Source: Pseudomonadota bacterium
GTDB taxonomy: Bacteria > Pseudomonadota > Alphaproteobacteria > Acetobacterales > Acetobacteraceae
NCBI GenBank assembly: GCA_021818505.1
Contig: JAKADX010000024.1
Span: 1-58,937 of the forward strand
Direction: 5' to 3'
DNA: 58,937 nt
The first letter of the stretch is position 1. Every line of letters begins with the position of its first letter. Below, one piece after another: positions 26,033 through 35,277 of this stretch. A model generated the notes under the pieces. The model saw nothing but the letters and a program-made list of their open reading frames with translations. It did no database searches and had not been told where the DNA came from. The position numbers and the translations under genes are program-made.

Positions 26033-27247
26033 GTGCTGAACCGTCGCCACTTCCTCCTCTCATCGGCTCTGTTGTGCAACATCGCCGTGCCCGCCTTGGC
26101 GGCGCAGACCAAGCGCGCCGCCAAGGCCGCGGCCAAGACGCCGCCGGAGCCGCCGGAGCCGAGCACGCCGGCGCAGACCCCGGTCGGTCCGGTCGATACC
26201 GCGGCGCGCTGGGCGCTCATCATCGACTACACGACGGGCGCGACCTTGCTCGACAAGGACGCGGACGTGCCGATGACGCCGTCCTCGATGACGAAGCTGA
26301 TGACGGCCTATATCGTGTACGGATTGCTCAAGTCCGGCCGCCTGAAGCTCGACCAGGAACTGCCGGTCAGCGAACGCGCCTGGCGCATGGGCGGCTCGAA
26401 GATGTTCGTGCAGATCGGCACGCAGGTGAAGGTCGAGGACCTGATCCGCGGCATGATCGTGCAGTCGGGCAACGACGCCTGCATCGTGCTGGCCGAGGGC
26501 ATTTCCGGGTCGGAGGAGCAGTTCGCCGACCTGATGAACCAGAAGGCGAAGCAACTCGGCCTGACACAGAGCCATTTCGTCAACGCGACCGGCTGGCCGG
26601 CGCCGGGTCATGTCATGTCGGCGCGCGACATCGCCACCCTGGCGCGACGCATTATTCAGGACTTCCCTGAATACTATAAATACGACTCGGAAAAGACCTT
26701 CACTTACAACAACATCACCCAGGGCAATAGAAATCCGCTGGTGCAGAAAGGGCTCGCCGACGGACTCAAGACCGGGCACACGGACGACGGTGGCTACGGG
26801 CTTGTCGCCAGTGCCGAGCGAAACGGCCGGCGCATCATCATGGTGCTGAACGGCATGAGCAGTATGCACCAGCGTTCCGAGGAGAGCGAGCGCCTGCTGG
26901 AATGGGCGTTCCGCGAATTCGAGGATGTGACGCTGTTCGCCGCTGGCGACACGATCGAGAGCGTGCCGGTCTGGCTGGGTGTCGCGCCTACGGTGCCGCT
27001 GGTGGGCGGGCGTGACCTGGTGGTGACGATGCCGCGCAACTGGCGCAGCAAGGCCAAGATCACCGTCAGCTATCAGGCACCGCTGCGTGCCCCGGTGATG
27101 CGCGGCAGCCCGCTGGGCAAGCTGACGGTCGATGGCGACGGCGTGCCGCAGATGGCGGTGCCGCTGCTCGCTGGCGCCGACGTGCCGCGGCTCGGCTTGC
27201 CGGGGCGGGCGATCGCGGTGCTGACGCACTACGTCGTTGGCGGATAG
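26033..27247 (+). CDS. dacC: D-alanyl-D-alanine carboxypeptidase (PBP5/6 type)
   Basis: This 404-residue exported serine peptidase has the SxxK motif at Ser85-Lys88 (SSMTKL), SxN at Ser145-Asn147 (QSGNDA) and KTG at Lys246-Gly248 (GLKTGHT), plus the C-terminal PBP5 beta-rich domain. It trims the terminal D-Ala of peptidoglycan stem peptides. I chose the GTG at 26033 with AAGGAG about 8 bases upstream. An in-frame GTG 24 bases earlier lacks a site. The N-terminus has a twin-arginine-like signal (MLNRRHFLLSSALLCN) and a Pro/Lys-rich spacer. No long C-terminal amphipathic anchor is evident. Confidence 0.94.
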   Translation: MLNRRHFLLSSALLCNIAVPALAAQTKRAAKAAAKTPPEPPEPSTPAQTPVGPVDTAARWALIIDYTTGATLLDKDADVPMTPSSMTKLMTAYIVYGLLKSGRLKLDQELPVSERAWRMGGSKMFVQIGTQVKVEDLIRGMIVQSGNDACIVLAEGISGSEEQFADLMNQKAKQLGLTQSHFVNATGWPAPGHVMSARDIATLARRIIQDFPEYYKYDSEKTFTYNNITQGNRNPLVQKGLADGLKTGHTDDGGYGLVASAERNGRRIIMVLNGMSSMHQRSEESERLLEWAFREFEDVTLFAAGDTIESVPVWLGVAPTVPLVGGRDLVVTMPRNWRSKAKITVSYQAPLRAPVMRGSPLGKLTVDGDGVPQMAVPLLAGADVPRLGLPGRAIAVLTHYVVGG

Positions 27248-27255
27248 CGGTCGGA

Positions 27256-28080
27256 ATGGCCGGTGTCGTCCTGGTGGTGCTTCACCTGCCCGAGGACGCG
27301 CCGCGCCTGCTGACCGCGGCGGCGACCCTGGCCGGACTTGCCGGCGCCGCGCGCATCATCGCCCTGTGCCCGCGCCTGCCGCCACGGGAGACCATCCTGC
27401 CGACCGAGGAAATCCTCACTGCACAGCAGGCGACTCGCGTCCGCGCGGACGAGCGGCAACGCAGCGATGCGGTGAGGGCGCGTTTCGAGGCGTGGCGTGC
27501 CGTTGCGCCGGCGGCCACGATCGCGGCGGAATGGGCCGATGTGGAGAGTCGCGCCGACCACGCGGTCGCGGAATGGGGCCGGCGTGCCGACTACATCGTA
27601 TTGAGGCGCCCGGGCGAGCGGCCGGATGAACGCACGCGCCAGGCGCTCCATGCCGCGCTGTTCGATTCGGCCCGTCCCGTCCTCCTGGTCCCGGTCGAGA
27701 CGCCGCCGGCGCCGTTCGGCCACCGCGTCGCGATCGCATGGCGCGACGACGCCCGCACGCTCAGGGCGGTGCTCGCTGCCTTGCGCTGCCTCGGCGGCGC
27801 AGAGCGCATCCATGTGCTCGCCGGCCACAGGCAGGATGAAGCGGTGCCGCGCCTGCCGGACGTGCTCGACGAACACGGCATCGCGGCCGAACTGCACGTG
27901 CTGCCGGTCACGGGCCAAGGCAGGTTCGGCGAGGTGCTGGCCGCCAAGGCACGCGAGCTTGGCTGCGACATGCTGGTGATGGGGGCGTTCGTGCGCAACC
28001 CGACGTTGACCCTCGTCTTCGGTGGCGTCACCCGGTACATGCTTTCCCATGCCGAGATTCCGGTCCTGATGCGGCATTGA
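27256..28080 (+). CDS. Universal stress protein (UspA family), copy 1
   Basis: This 274-residue protein has the form of a two-domain UspA. The C-terminal half ends with the ATP-binding fingerprint (MGAFVRNPTLTLVFGGVTRYML), the N-terminal half is degenerate, and it ends IPVLMRH. The start ATG is 8 bases after the dacC stop with a weak Shine-Dalgarno. It is paralogous to the next gene (same central VAIAWRDD motif and same C-terminus). Ligand and role are unknown. Usp proteins usually bind ATP and respond to stress. Confidence 0.88.
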   Translation: MAGVVLVVLHLPEDAPRLLTAAATLAGLAGAARIIALCPRLPPRETILPTEEILTAQQATRVRADERQRSDAVRARFEAWRAVAPAATIAAEWADVESRADHAVAEWGRRADYIVLRRPGERPDERTRQALHAALFDSARPVLLVPVETPPAPFGHRVAIAWRDDARTLRAVLAALRCLGGAERIHVLAGHRQDEAVPRLPDVLDEHGIAAELHVLPVTGQGRFGEVLAAKARELGCDMLVMGAFVRNPTLTLVFGGVTRYMLSHAEIPVLMRH

Positions 28081-28091
28081 CGGGGAAGGGC

Positions 28092-28898
28092 ATGACGGAG
28101 GCGATCCTGGTGGTGCTCTGGCGGCCCGAGACGGCTGCCGCGCTGCTGGCAGCCGCCACGCGGCTGGCGACGCTCTCGGGCGGTGCCCGCGTCAGCGTGA
28201 TCGCCGCCGCCGAACCGGCGGCGACCGGCGTCTCGGCCGGCCCGGCATTCTTCGGGGATACGGGTGCCGCGCCGGCGGGCACGGACCGTGTCGCGGCGCT
28301 GCGTGAAGCGTTCGATCGCTGGCGTGAAACGGCGGGCACGGCGGGGGTGCCCGCGCGCTGGATCGCCGAGGAAGGGAACATCAGCGCGATCGTCGCCGAG
28401 CGCGGCGCGCGCGCCGACATCATCGTCACGGCGCAGCCGGCGGACGGCGAGCGGGAACCGCGCGCGCTGTTCCGCGCCGCGCTGCTTGGCACCGACCGCC
28501 CGGTGCTGATGGTGCCGCCCGGCGCAACAGCGACATTCGGGCGACGCGTCGCAATCGCATGGCGCGACGACAAACGGGTCGCGGCGGCCGTTCTCGCCGC
28601 TCTGCGTTGGGTTCCCCACGCCGAAAAGGTCGAAGTACTGATCGGGGTCCGCCCGGGCTCACCACCGCCGGCCGTGCCGCGCATCCTGGTCGAGCACGGG
28701 CTGGTCGCGGCGCTGCATGTCCTGCCGATCGGCGCGGCGCCGTTCGGCCGTGCCCTGCTTGCGACGGCGCATGAAACGGGTGCCGACCTGCTGGTCATGG
28801 GTGCCTACGCGCACAGCCCGCTGCGCGAACTGATCCTGGGCGGCGTCACGCACTACATGGCCGCCCACGCCGACCTGCCGGTGCTGATGCGGCATTAG
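28092..28898 (+). CDS. Universal stress protein (UspA family), copy 2
   Basis: This 268-residue protein is a tandem paralogue of the preceding one, with matching landmarks: RRVAIAWRDDKR mid-protein, EHGLVAALHVLPI, LLVMGAYAHSPLRELILGGVTHYM and the end PVLMRH. I chose ATG 28092 with GGGGAAGGG immediately upstream. An in-frame TTG at 28077 overlapping the previous stop is possible. The duplicated pair sits between dacC and tmk, interrupting an otherwise housekeeping order. The two copies have diverged well beyond near-identity, so the duplication is not recent. Confidence 0.87.
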   Translation: MTEAILVVLWRPETAAALLAAATRLATLSGGARVSVIAAAEPAATGVSAGPAFFGDTGAAPAGTDRVAALREAFDRWRETAGTAGVPARWIAEEGNISAIVAERGARADIIVTAQPADGEREPRALFRAALLGTDRPVLMVPPGATATFGRRVAIAWRDDKRVAAAVLAALRWVPHAEKVEVLIGVRPGSPPPAVPRILVEHGLVAALHVLPIGAAPFGRALLATAHETGADLLVMGAYAHSPLRELILGGVTHYMAAHADLPVLMRH

Positions 28899-28974
28899 CC
28901 CGTGGCGGCGCTGTGGCGCGCGAGCGGAACCGGGTCGTTGCCGGCCACGGCACCCGCATCCTACAACCCGGCGC

Positions 28975-29583
28975 ATGTTCATCACGCTGGAGGGCGGCGA
29001 GGGCGCCGGCAAATCGACGCAGGCGCGGCTGCTCGCGGCGCGGGTGCGCGATGCCGGTCGCGATGTGGTGCTGACGCGCGAACCCGGCGGCGCGCCCGGC
29101 GCGGAGCGACTGCGCGCGTTGCTGCTCTCGGGTGAGATCGCGTGGTCGCTGCCGGCCGAGACACTGCTGCACTTCGCCGCCCGTGCCGAACATGTCGAGC
29201 GCACCATCCGCCCGGCGCTGGCGGCCCGCGCCGTCGTGGTCTGCGACCGCTTTGCGGACTCCACGATGGCTTATCAGGGCTACGGCCAGGGCGGCGACCG
29301 GGCAGCCATCGCAACGCTCACCGACTTGCTCGGCCTCCGCCCCGACCTGACCCTGGTGCTCGATCTCGACGTGCCGGACTCGTTGTCGCGCCTCGCCGCG
29401 CGCGGCACCGCCGCCGATCGTTACGAACGACTGGGCGCGGATTTCTTCGCCCGCGTGCGCGATGGCTTCCGCGCCATCGCGGCCGCCGATCCGGCGCGCT
29501 GCGTGCTGATCCCCGCCGACGCGCCGCCCGACGCGGTTGCCGCGCGCGTCTGGGCGGTCGTGTCGGAGCGGCTGGCGTCGTGA
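28975..29583 (+). CDS. tmk: Thymidylate kinase
   Basis: This 202-residue kinase phosphorylates dTMP to dTDP. It has P-loop GGEGAGKSTQ (7-16), the TREPGG segment that contacts dTMP, and the CDRFADSTMAYQ motif. The LID region GTAADRYERLG is present. It overlaps holB by 4 bases (GTGA), the standard tmk-holB coupling. The 76-base gap upstream contains nothing I recognise apart from its promoter region. Confidence 0.96.
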   Translation: MFITLEGGEGAGKSTQARLLAARVRDAGRDVVLTREPGGAPGAERLRALLLSGEIAWSLPAETLLHFAARAEHVERTIRPALAARAVVVCDRFADSTMAYQGYGQGGDRAAIATLTDLLGLRPDLTLVLDLDVPDSLSRLAARGTAADRYERLGADFFARVRDGFRAIAAADPARCVLIPADAPPDAVAARVWAVVSERLAS

Positions 29584-30590
29584 CCGCGCCGGCCCCGCGC
29601 GCCAATCCGATCCTAATGGGCCAGGAGGCGGCCGAGCGCACGCTCATCGAGGCGTTGCACGGCGGGCGGCTGCACCATGCCTGGCTGCTGACCGGCCCGC
29701 CCGGCGTGGGCAAGGCGACGCTTGCCTTCCGGTTTGCCCGCCGCCTGCTCGCCGGCCCAACCACCGCCGCGACCCTGGCGTTGCCGGAATCCCACCCGAC
29801 CTTCCGCCGCGTCGCCGCCGCCGGTCATGCCGACCTGCTGACCATCGAGCGCGAATGGGATCCCAGGCGCAAGAAGCTGCGCGGCGAGATCGTGGTGGAT
29901 GACGTGCGCCGCATCGCCGGCTTCCTGCACCTGACGCCAGCCGAGGGCGGCTGGCGCGTGGTGATCGTGGATGGCGCGGATGACCTCAACCGCAACGCCG
30001 CCAATGCGCTGCTGAAGGTGTTGGAGGAGCCGCCCCCGCGCGCGCTGCTGCTGCTGGTGTGCAACGCCGCCGGGCGGCTGCTGCCGACCATCCGCAGCCG
30101 CACACGCCGCCTGCGTCTGGCCGCGCTGGACGAGGCCACGCTCGGCACGCTTCTCACCCGCTACGTGCCGGATGTTGCGGCGGCCGAGCGCCAGCAGATC
30201 GCGGGCATGGCGGAGGGGTCGATCGGACGGGCACTGCAACTCGCCGAGGGCGGGGCGGTGTCGGTGGCGGCGATGGTGGGCAAGGTGCTTGACGCACTGC
30301 CTTCCCTGCCGCCGGAGCGTGCCCATGAGGTTGCCGACACGCTCGGGCGCGACGAGGAGGCGTTCGGCACGTTCATGGACCTGCTGCGCGCCAGCCTCGC
30401 CGCGGCGGTGCGGGAGACGGCGCGGGGCCGGGCGGACCCGGACCAGACGCGGCTGCTCGGCGGCCGGGCTCTTGCCGCCTGGGTTGACGTATGGCACGGG
30501 CTGACTGAGTTGCAGGACGAGACCGAACGCTTCCACCTCGATCAGCGGCAGGCGCTGGTGGCCGGGTTCGCGCTGCTCGCCGGCCGGTAA
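29580..30590 (+). CDS. holB: DNA polymerase III delta' subunit
   Basis: This 336-residue AAA+ clamp-loader subunit has GPPGVGKATLAFRFARRLL (P-loop), a sensor/arginine region (ANALLKVLEEPPPRALLLLV) and SRTRRLRLAAL. It starts with GTG overlapping the tmk stop. An open frame further upstream in the same frame is antisense-like read-through and not used. The four cysteines of the usual zinc module are not present between the P-loop and VVDDVRRIAG. It is followed by metG after 7 bases. Confidence 0.92.
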   Translation: MTAPAPRANPILMGQEAAERTLIEALHGGRLHHAWLLTGPPGVGKATLAFRFARRLLAGPTTAATLALPESHPTFRRVAAAGHADLLTIEREWDPRRKKLRGEIVVDDVRRIAGFLHLTPAEGGWRVVIVDGADDLNRNAANALLKVLEEPPPRALLLLVCNAAGRLLPTIRSRTRRLRLAALDEATLGTLLTRYVPDVAAAERQQIAGMAEGSIGRALQLAEGGAVSVAAMVGKVLDALPSLPPERAHEVADTLGRDEEAFGTFMDLLRASLAAAVRETARGRADPDQTRLLGGRALAAWVDVWHGLTELQDETERFHLDQRQALVAGFALLAGR

Positions 30591-30597
30591 GAGAGCA

Positions 30598-32133
30598 ATG
30601 AAACCAAAATTCTATGTGACCACGCCGATCTACTATGTGAACGGCGCGCCGCATATCGGGCACGCCTATACCTCGATCGCGGCGGACGTGCTGGCGCGCT
30701 TCAAGCGGCTGGACGGCTACGACGTGTTCTTCCTCACCGGCACCGACGAGCACGGGCAGAAGGTGGAGAAGGCGGCGGCCGAGGCCGGGCTGGACCCGCA
30801 GGCGTTCGTGGACAAGGTCAGCGCCGATTTCCGCGACATGGCCGCGAAGATGGGCCTCTCGAACGACGACTTCATCCGCACCACCGAGGAGCGGCACAAG
30901 CGCGTCTGCGCCGAACTCTGGCGGCGGCTGGAGCAGCGCGGCGAAATCTACCTCGGTGCGTATGAGGGTTGGTACGCGGTGCGCGACGAGGCGTTCTACG
31001 ACGAGGACGAACTCACCGCGCGCCCCGACGGCACGCGCGTCGCCCCCAGCGGCGCCCCGGTCGAATGGGTGCGCGAGCCGAGCTACTTCTTCCGCCTGTC
31101 GCAATGGCAGGACCGGCTGCTGGCGCATTACGAGGCGCATCCCGAGTTCATCGCCCCCAATTCGCGTCGCAACGAGGTGCTGAGTTTCGTGCGGGGTGGC
31201 CTCCGCGACCTCTCCGTCAGCCGCACGTCGTTCCGCTGGGGCATCCCGGTGCCCGGCGATCCGGCGCATGTGATGTATGTCTGGCTCGACGCGCTCACCA
31301 ACTACCTGACCGCCACCGGCTGGCCGGACGAGCATGCCCCGCGCGCCGCGTTCTGGCCCGCCGACGTGCACCTGATCGGCAAGGACATCCTGCGCTTCCA
31401 CGCGATCTACTGGCCGGCCTTCCTGATGGCGGCCGGCGTGGCGCCGCCGAAGCGCGTTTCCTCCAACGGCTGGTGGACGGTGGAGGGCGAGAAGATGAGC
31501 AAGTCGCTCGGCAACGTCATCGAACCGCGCGCGCTGGTCGCGACCTACGGGCTCGATCAGGTGCGCTATTTCTTCATGCGCGAGAAGCCGTTCGGCGCCG
31601 ACGGCAGCATGAGCCATGCCGCCCTGGTCTCGCGCATCAATGTCGAGTTGGCCAACGACCTGGGCAATCTGGCACAGCGCACGCTGGCGCAGATCGCCCG
31701 CAACTGCGACGCCCGGCTGCCGGCGCGCGCCGGACCGACTGCGGAGGACGCGGCCCTGCTGGACGCCGCCGCGGCACTGCCGGCGCTGATGCGCGAGCGG
31801 ATGGAGCGGCAGACCTTCCATGAGGGGCTGGAGGAGGTGTGGAAAGTGATCCGCGCCGCCAACGGCTATATCGACCGGCAGGCGCCGTGGGCGCTGCGCA
31901 AGACCGATCCGGCGCGCATGGCGGCGGTGCTGCGCGTGCTGGCGGACGCGCTGCGGTCGATCGCGACCGTGCTGCAACCGTTCATGCCGGACAGTATGGC
32001 GAAGATGCTCGACCAGCTCGGCGTGCCGGCGGAGGCGCGATCGCTGGCCGCGCTGGCCGTGCCGCTGCCGGACGGCGTGGCATTGCCGCCGCCCGTCGGC
32101 GTATTCCCGCGCTACGTGGAACCAGCGGCGTGA
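30598..32133 (+). CDS. metG: Methionyl-tRNA synthetase
   Basis: This 511-residue class I synthetase has HIGH (PHIGHAYTSIA) and KMSKS (EKMSKSLGNVI) motifs and an alpha-helical anticodon-binding domain (about 360-500). No C-terminal tRNA-binding (OB-fold) extension is present. The connective-peptide region after YEGWYAVRDEAFY lacks the cysteine knuckle present in zinc-type MetRS, so this is the zinc-free short form. Spaced 7 bases from holB and 7 from tatD, it lies inside a continuous housekeeping operon. Confidence 0.96.
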   Translation: MKPKFYVTTPIYYVNGAPHIGHAYTSIAADVLARFKRLDGYDVFFLTGTDEHGQKVEKAAAEAGLDPQAFVDKVSADFRDMAAKMGLSNDDFIRTTEERHKRVCAELWRRLEQRGEIYLGAYEGWYAVRDEAFYDEDELTARPDGTRVAPSGAPVEWVREPSYFFRLSQWQDRLLAHYEAHPEFIAPNSRRNEVLSFVRGGLRDLSVSRTSFRWGIPVPGDPAHVMYVWLDALTNYLTATGWPDEHAPRAAFWPADVHLIGKDILRFHAIYWPAFLMAAGVAPPKRVSSNGWWTVEGEKMSKSLGNVIEPRALVATYGLDQVRYFFMREKPFGADGSMSHAALVSRINVELANDLGNLAQRTLAQIARNCDARLPARAGPTAEDAALLDAAAALPALMRERMERQTFHEGLEEVWKVIRAANGYIDRQAPWALRKTDPARMAAVLRVLADALRSIATVLQPFMPDSMAKMLDQLGVPAEARSLAALAVPLPDGVALPPPVGVFPRYVEPAA

Positions 32134-32140
32134 CGCGCTG

Positions 32141-32917
32141 ATGCTGATCGATTCGCACTGCCACCTGGACTATTTCCGTCCCGACGAGCTGCCGGACCTG
32201 CTGGCCCGCGCGTCGGCCGCCGGTGTGGGTGAGGTCTGCACCATCGGCACGCGTTTGCAGCAATCCGCCGAAATCACTGAACTGGCGGCCGCCCACAGCA
32301 ATGTCTGGTGCACCGTCGGCGTGCATCCGCACAACGCTGCCGAGGGTCCGATCCCCGCGCCCGAGACGCTGGCGGAGATGGCGGCGCATCCTAAGGTCAT
32401 CGGCATCGGCGAAAGTGGGCTGGATTATTTCTACGACAAGGCGCCGCGCGAGGTGCAGCAGGCGAATTTCCGCGTCCATATCCGCGCCGCCCGCCTCGCC
32501 GGCCTGCCGCTCGCCATCCATGCCCGCGACGCCGATGCCGACATCGCCGCGATCCTGCAGGAGGAATGGGATCGCGGCGGTCCCTATGCGCTGCTGCTCC
32601 ACTGCTTCAGTTCCGGCCGGGGGCTGGCTGAGGCGGCGCTGCGGCTCGGTGGCTATGTCAGTTTCTCGGGCATCCTGACTTTCCCGAAATCGCAGGAGAT
32701 CAGGGACATCGCGCGCGACATTCCGGCGGATCGGCTGCTGGTCGAGACCGACGCGCCCTACCTCGCGCCGGTGCCGCTGCGCGGCAAGCGCAACGAGCCG
32801 GCCTTCGTCGCGCACACCGCCGCGGTGCTGGCGCAGGTACGGGGGATGGCGCCTTCGGCGCTGGCGGACCTCACCACGGCGAATTTCCGCCGCCTGTTCC
32901 GCAAGGCGCACGCTTGA
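32141..32917 (+). CDS. TatD-family metal-dependent hydrolase
   Basis: This 258-residue TIM-barrel metalloenzyme has the family's metal-binding motif at the start (IDSHCHLDYF), then GVHPHNA, IGESGLDYF, IHARDADADI, LLHCFSSGRG and LVETDAPYLAP. TatD proteins are 3'-5' DNases or D-aminoacyl hydrolase-like enzymes. It is the standard tatD gene after metG in alphaproteobacteria and overlaps the next gene at a TTGA. Confidence 0.94.
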   Translation: MLIDSHCHLDYFRPDELPDLLARASAAGVGEVCTIGTRLQQSAEITELAAAHSNVWCTVGVHPHNAAEGPIPAPETLAEMAAHPKVIGIGESGLDYFYDKAPREVQQANFRVHIRAARLAGLPLAIHARDADADIAAILQEEWDRGGPYALLLHCFSSGRGLAEAALRLGGYVSFSGILTFPKSQEIRDIARDIPADRLLVETDAPYLAPVPLRGKRNEPAFVAHTAAVLAQVRGMAPSALADLTTANFRRLFRKAHA

Positions 32918-33714
32918 TCCGGGTGACGCTGCTCGGCACCGGCCCGTCGGCCGGCGTGCCGACGATCGGCGGGGCGGACGGGCGCGGCGACTGGGGCGTA
33001 TGCAATCCGGCTGAGCCGCGCAACTGCCGCACGCGGGCGAGCATCGTGGTGGACGGCGGCAAGGGCGCGCTGCTGGTCGATACCGCGCCGGACATGCGGG
33101 CCCAGTTGCTGGCCTGCGCGGTCAGGCGCGTGGACGCGGTGCTGTTCACCCACGCCCATGCCGACCACATCGCCGGGTTGGACGACGTGCGCATCCTCAA
33201 CCGCATCGCCGGCCGCCCGCTGGAGGCGATCGCGACCGCCGAGACGCTGGAGGAACTTGCCCGGCGCTTCGACTACGCCTTCCGCCCCTGGACCCCGCCG
33301 GGCTTCTATCGCCCCGTGCTGGTGCCCCGCCCGGCCTCGCCCGGCGAGACGGTCTTCGCCGCCGGGATGCGGGTGTGCCTGTTCGAGCAGGATCACTTCA
33401 CCACCCGCACGCTCGGCCTGCGCGTCGGCGGGTTCGCCTATTCGACCGACGCGGTGGCGCTGGACGAGGCGGCGTTTGCGGCGCTGGAAGGCGTGGATAC
33501 CTGGGTGGTCGGCTGCTTTCAGCGCCCGCCGCACCGCACCCATGCCTGGCTCGCCCGCGCGCTGGAGTGGGCGGCGCGGGTGGGCGCGCGGCGGACGGTG
33601 CTGACGCATATGGGGCCGGACCTCGACTGGGACTGGATGCAACGGAACCTGCCGGCGGGCGTTGAAGCCGGCTTCGACGGGCAGGTGCTGGAGTGTCCCG
33701 ACGATCCCATGTGA
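32914..33714 (+). CDS. MBL-fold metal-dependent hydrolase (PhnP/RNase Z-like)
   Basis: This 266-residue metallo-beta-lactamase-fold protein has LGTGPSAGVPTIGG at the N-terminus, the zinc motif FTHAHADHIAGLDD, a substrate loop and a C-terminal His (LTHMGPDLDW). It resembles PhnP-type phosphodiesterases. The best start is TTG 32914 overlapping the tatD stop (TTGA). A TTG start is unusual but fits the coupling. Its conserved place directly after tatD suggests a housekeeping role in nucleotide or RNA metabolism. Exact substrate unknown. Confidence 0.9.
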   Translation: MIRVTLLGTGPSAGVPTIGGADGRGDWGVCNPAEPRNCRTRASIVVDGGKGALLVDTAPDMRAQLLACAVRRVDAVLFTHAHADHIAGLDDVRILNRIAGRPLEAIATAETLEELARRFDYAFRPWTPPGFYRPVLVPRPASPGETVFAAGMRVCLFEQDHFTTRTLGLRVGGFAYSTDAVALDEAAFAALEGVDTWVVGCFQRPPHRTHAWLARALEWAARVGARRTVLTHMGPDLDWDWMQRNLPAGVEAGFDGQVLECPDDPM

Positions 33715-34382
33715 AGGATGCGGCGCAACATCAAGCGGCCGCCAGCGCGGCAGGAAAGTCGGCCGCCGACGGCCCTGCCGCGCCCCCCGACCTCGCGTCG
33801 CTGAAACGCTCCCCGCTCTACTCCGAGGAGCTCGGCCTCGACCTCGCCGGCGGGCGGGAGCGCGACCTGTTCCTGTGGTTCCTGGCGAGCCTGCTGTTCG
33901 GCCAGCGCATCTCCGAGACGATCGCGCGCCACACCTACGACTCCTTCGTCCGCCACGGCCTGACCAGCCCGCGGCGCATCCTGGATGCCGGCTGGGATTA
34001 TCTGGTGAACCCGGTGATGCGGGAGGGTGGTTATGTCCGTTACGACGAGAGCAAGTCGCGCAAGCTGCTGCGCGACTGCGCCACGCTGATCGACGAGTAC
34101 GGCGGGCGCGTGGCGCGGCTGCATGAGGCGGCGCGCGACGCCGACGACCTGCAGGCGCGGCTGCTGGCCTTCTACGGCGTCGGCCCCGTCACGGCGAACA
34201 TCTTTCTGCGCGAGTTGCGGCCGTATTGGGCGAAGGCCGATCCGGAGCCGCTGCCGGTGGTGCGCGCCGTCGCCTCGCGGCTGGGCATCGACCTCGATGC
34301 GCTCGACCGCAAGAGCATCGCCTTCGCGCGCGTGGAAGCTGGCCTCATCCGCCTGCGGCACAGCCTGCGCGACGACAAATGA
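33693..34382 (+). CDS. HhH-GPD-like DNA glycosylase homologue, catalytic residues doubtful
   Basis: This 229-residue protein has a helix-hairpin-helix at about 161-173 (FYGVGPVTANIFL) in an EndoIII-like helical fold (about 50-210). The lysine that makes EndoIII bifunctional is Val166 here. The catalytic Asp is not at its usual spacing before RAVASRL, although Asp183 and Glu185 are close. No Fe-S cluster cysteines follow. The start is GTG 33693, overlapping the MBL gene by 22 bases. It may bind DNA or have changed chemistry. It converges with the tyrC gene after 7 bases. Confidence 0.72.
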   Translation: MSRRSHVKDAAQHQAAASAAGKSAADGPAAPPDLASLKRSPLYSEELGLDLAGGRERDLFLWFLASLLFGQRISETIARHTYDSFVRHGLTSPRRILDAGWDYLVNPVMREGGYVRYDESKSRKLLRDCATLIDEYGGRVARLHEAARDADDLQARLLAFYGVGPVTANIFLRELRPYWAKADPEPLPVVRAVASRLGIDLDALDRKSIAFARVEAGLIRLRHSLRDDK

Positions 34383-34389
34383 CGCGCCG

Positions 34390-35277
34390 TCACGCCTGCT
34401 TCAACTCGATCAAACTCCGCCGTATCCGCCGCCCGCGCATGATCTTGTCCTCGATATAGGCGGCGTCGCCCCAGCGCACCGCGCGCGCCATCGCCTGCGC
34501 GTCCTCCATGAAGCGCGCCAGCATCTCCAGCAGCGCCTCGCGGTTGTTGAGGAACACGTCGCGCCACATCACCGGGTCGGAGGCGGCGATGCGCGTGAAG
34601 TCGCGGAAACCCGTTGCCGCGAACTGCAACACTTCCTGCCGGCTCTCGTCCTCCAGGTCATCGGCGGTGCCGCAGATGGTGAAGGCGATCAGGTGCGGCA
34701 GGTGACTGACGATCGCCAGCACACGGTCGTGATGCGCCGGCTCCATCGTCTCCACCATCGCCCCGCAGCGGCGCCAGAGTTCGGCGATCTTCTCGACGGC
34801 GTCTTCATCCGTGCCGGGCGGCGGGGTCAGCAGGCACCAGCGGTTCTCGAACAGCGTGGTGAATCCGGCATCCGGGCCTGAATATTCCGTGCCGGCCAGC
34901 GGATGCGCCGGCACGAAATGCACGCCGGCCGGCACCAGCGGTCCGACATCGCGGATCACCGATTGCTTGGTCGAGCCGACATCGGTCAGGATCGCGCCCG
35001 GCGCCAGATGCGGCGCGATCGCTTCCGCCAGCGCCGCGAACGCACCGACCGGCGCGCACAGCATGACGCAATCCGCGCCCGCGACCGCCGCCGCCGGATC
35101 GGCCTCCACGCGGTCGGCGATGCCGAGTTGCCGCACACGCTCCAGCGTCGCCGGCGTGCGCGCGTTGGCGACCACCTCGGCGGCGATGTCGCCGCGTTCC
35201 TTCGCGATGCGCGCGACCGAACTGCCGATCAGCCCGATGCCGAGCAAGGCCAGCCGGCGGAACAGCGGTTCAGCCAT
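34390..35277 (-). CDS. tyrC: Prephenate/arogenate dehydrogenase
   Basis: This 295-residue NAD(P) dehydrogenase of tyrosine synthesis has a [10 protein letters not shown] dinucleotide fold, then [10 protein letters not shown], the prephenate-binding [12 protein letters not shown] with its catalytic His, and [19 protein letters not shown] chose ATG 35277, which overlaps the hisC-like stop by 8 bases. Upstream read-through would add an unrelated 49 residues. Last of three genes (chorismate mutase, aminotransferase, dehydrogenase) that together make tyrosine from chorismate. Confidence 0.92.
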   Translation of the reverse strand: MAEPLFRRLALLGIGLIGSSVARIAKERGDIAAEVVANARTPATLERVRQLGIADRVEADPAAAVAGADCVMLCAPVGAFAALAEAIAPHLAPGAILTDVGSTKQSVIRDVGPLVPAGVHFVPAHPLAGTEYSGPDAGFTTLFENRWCLLTPPPGTDEDAVEKIAELWRRCGAMVETMEPAHHDRVLAIVSHLPHLIAFTICGTADDLEDESRQEVLQFAATGFRDFTRIAASDPVMWRDVFLNNREALLEMLARFMEDAQAMARAVRWGDAAYIEDKIMRGRRIRRSLIELKQA

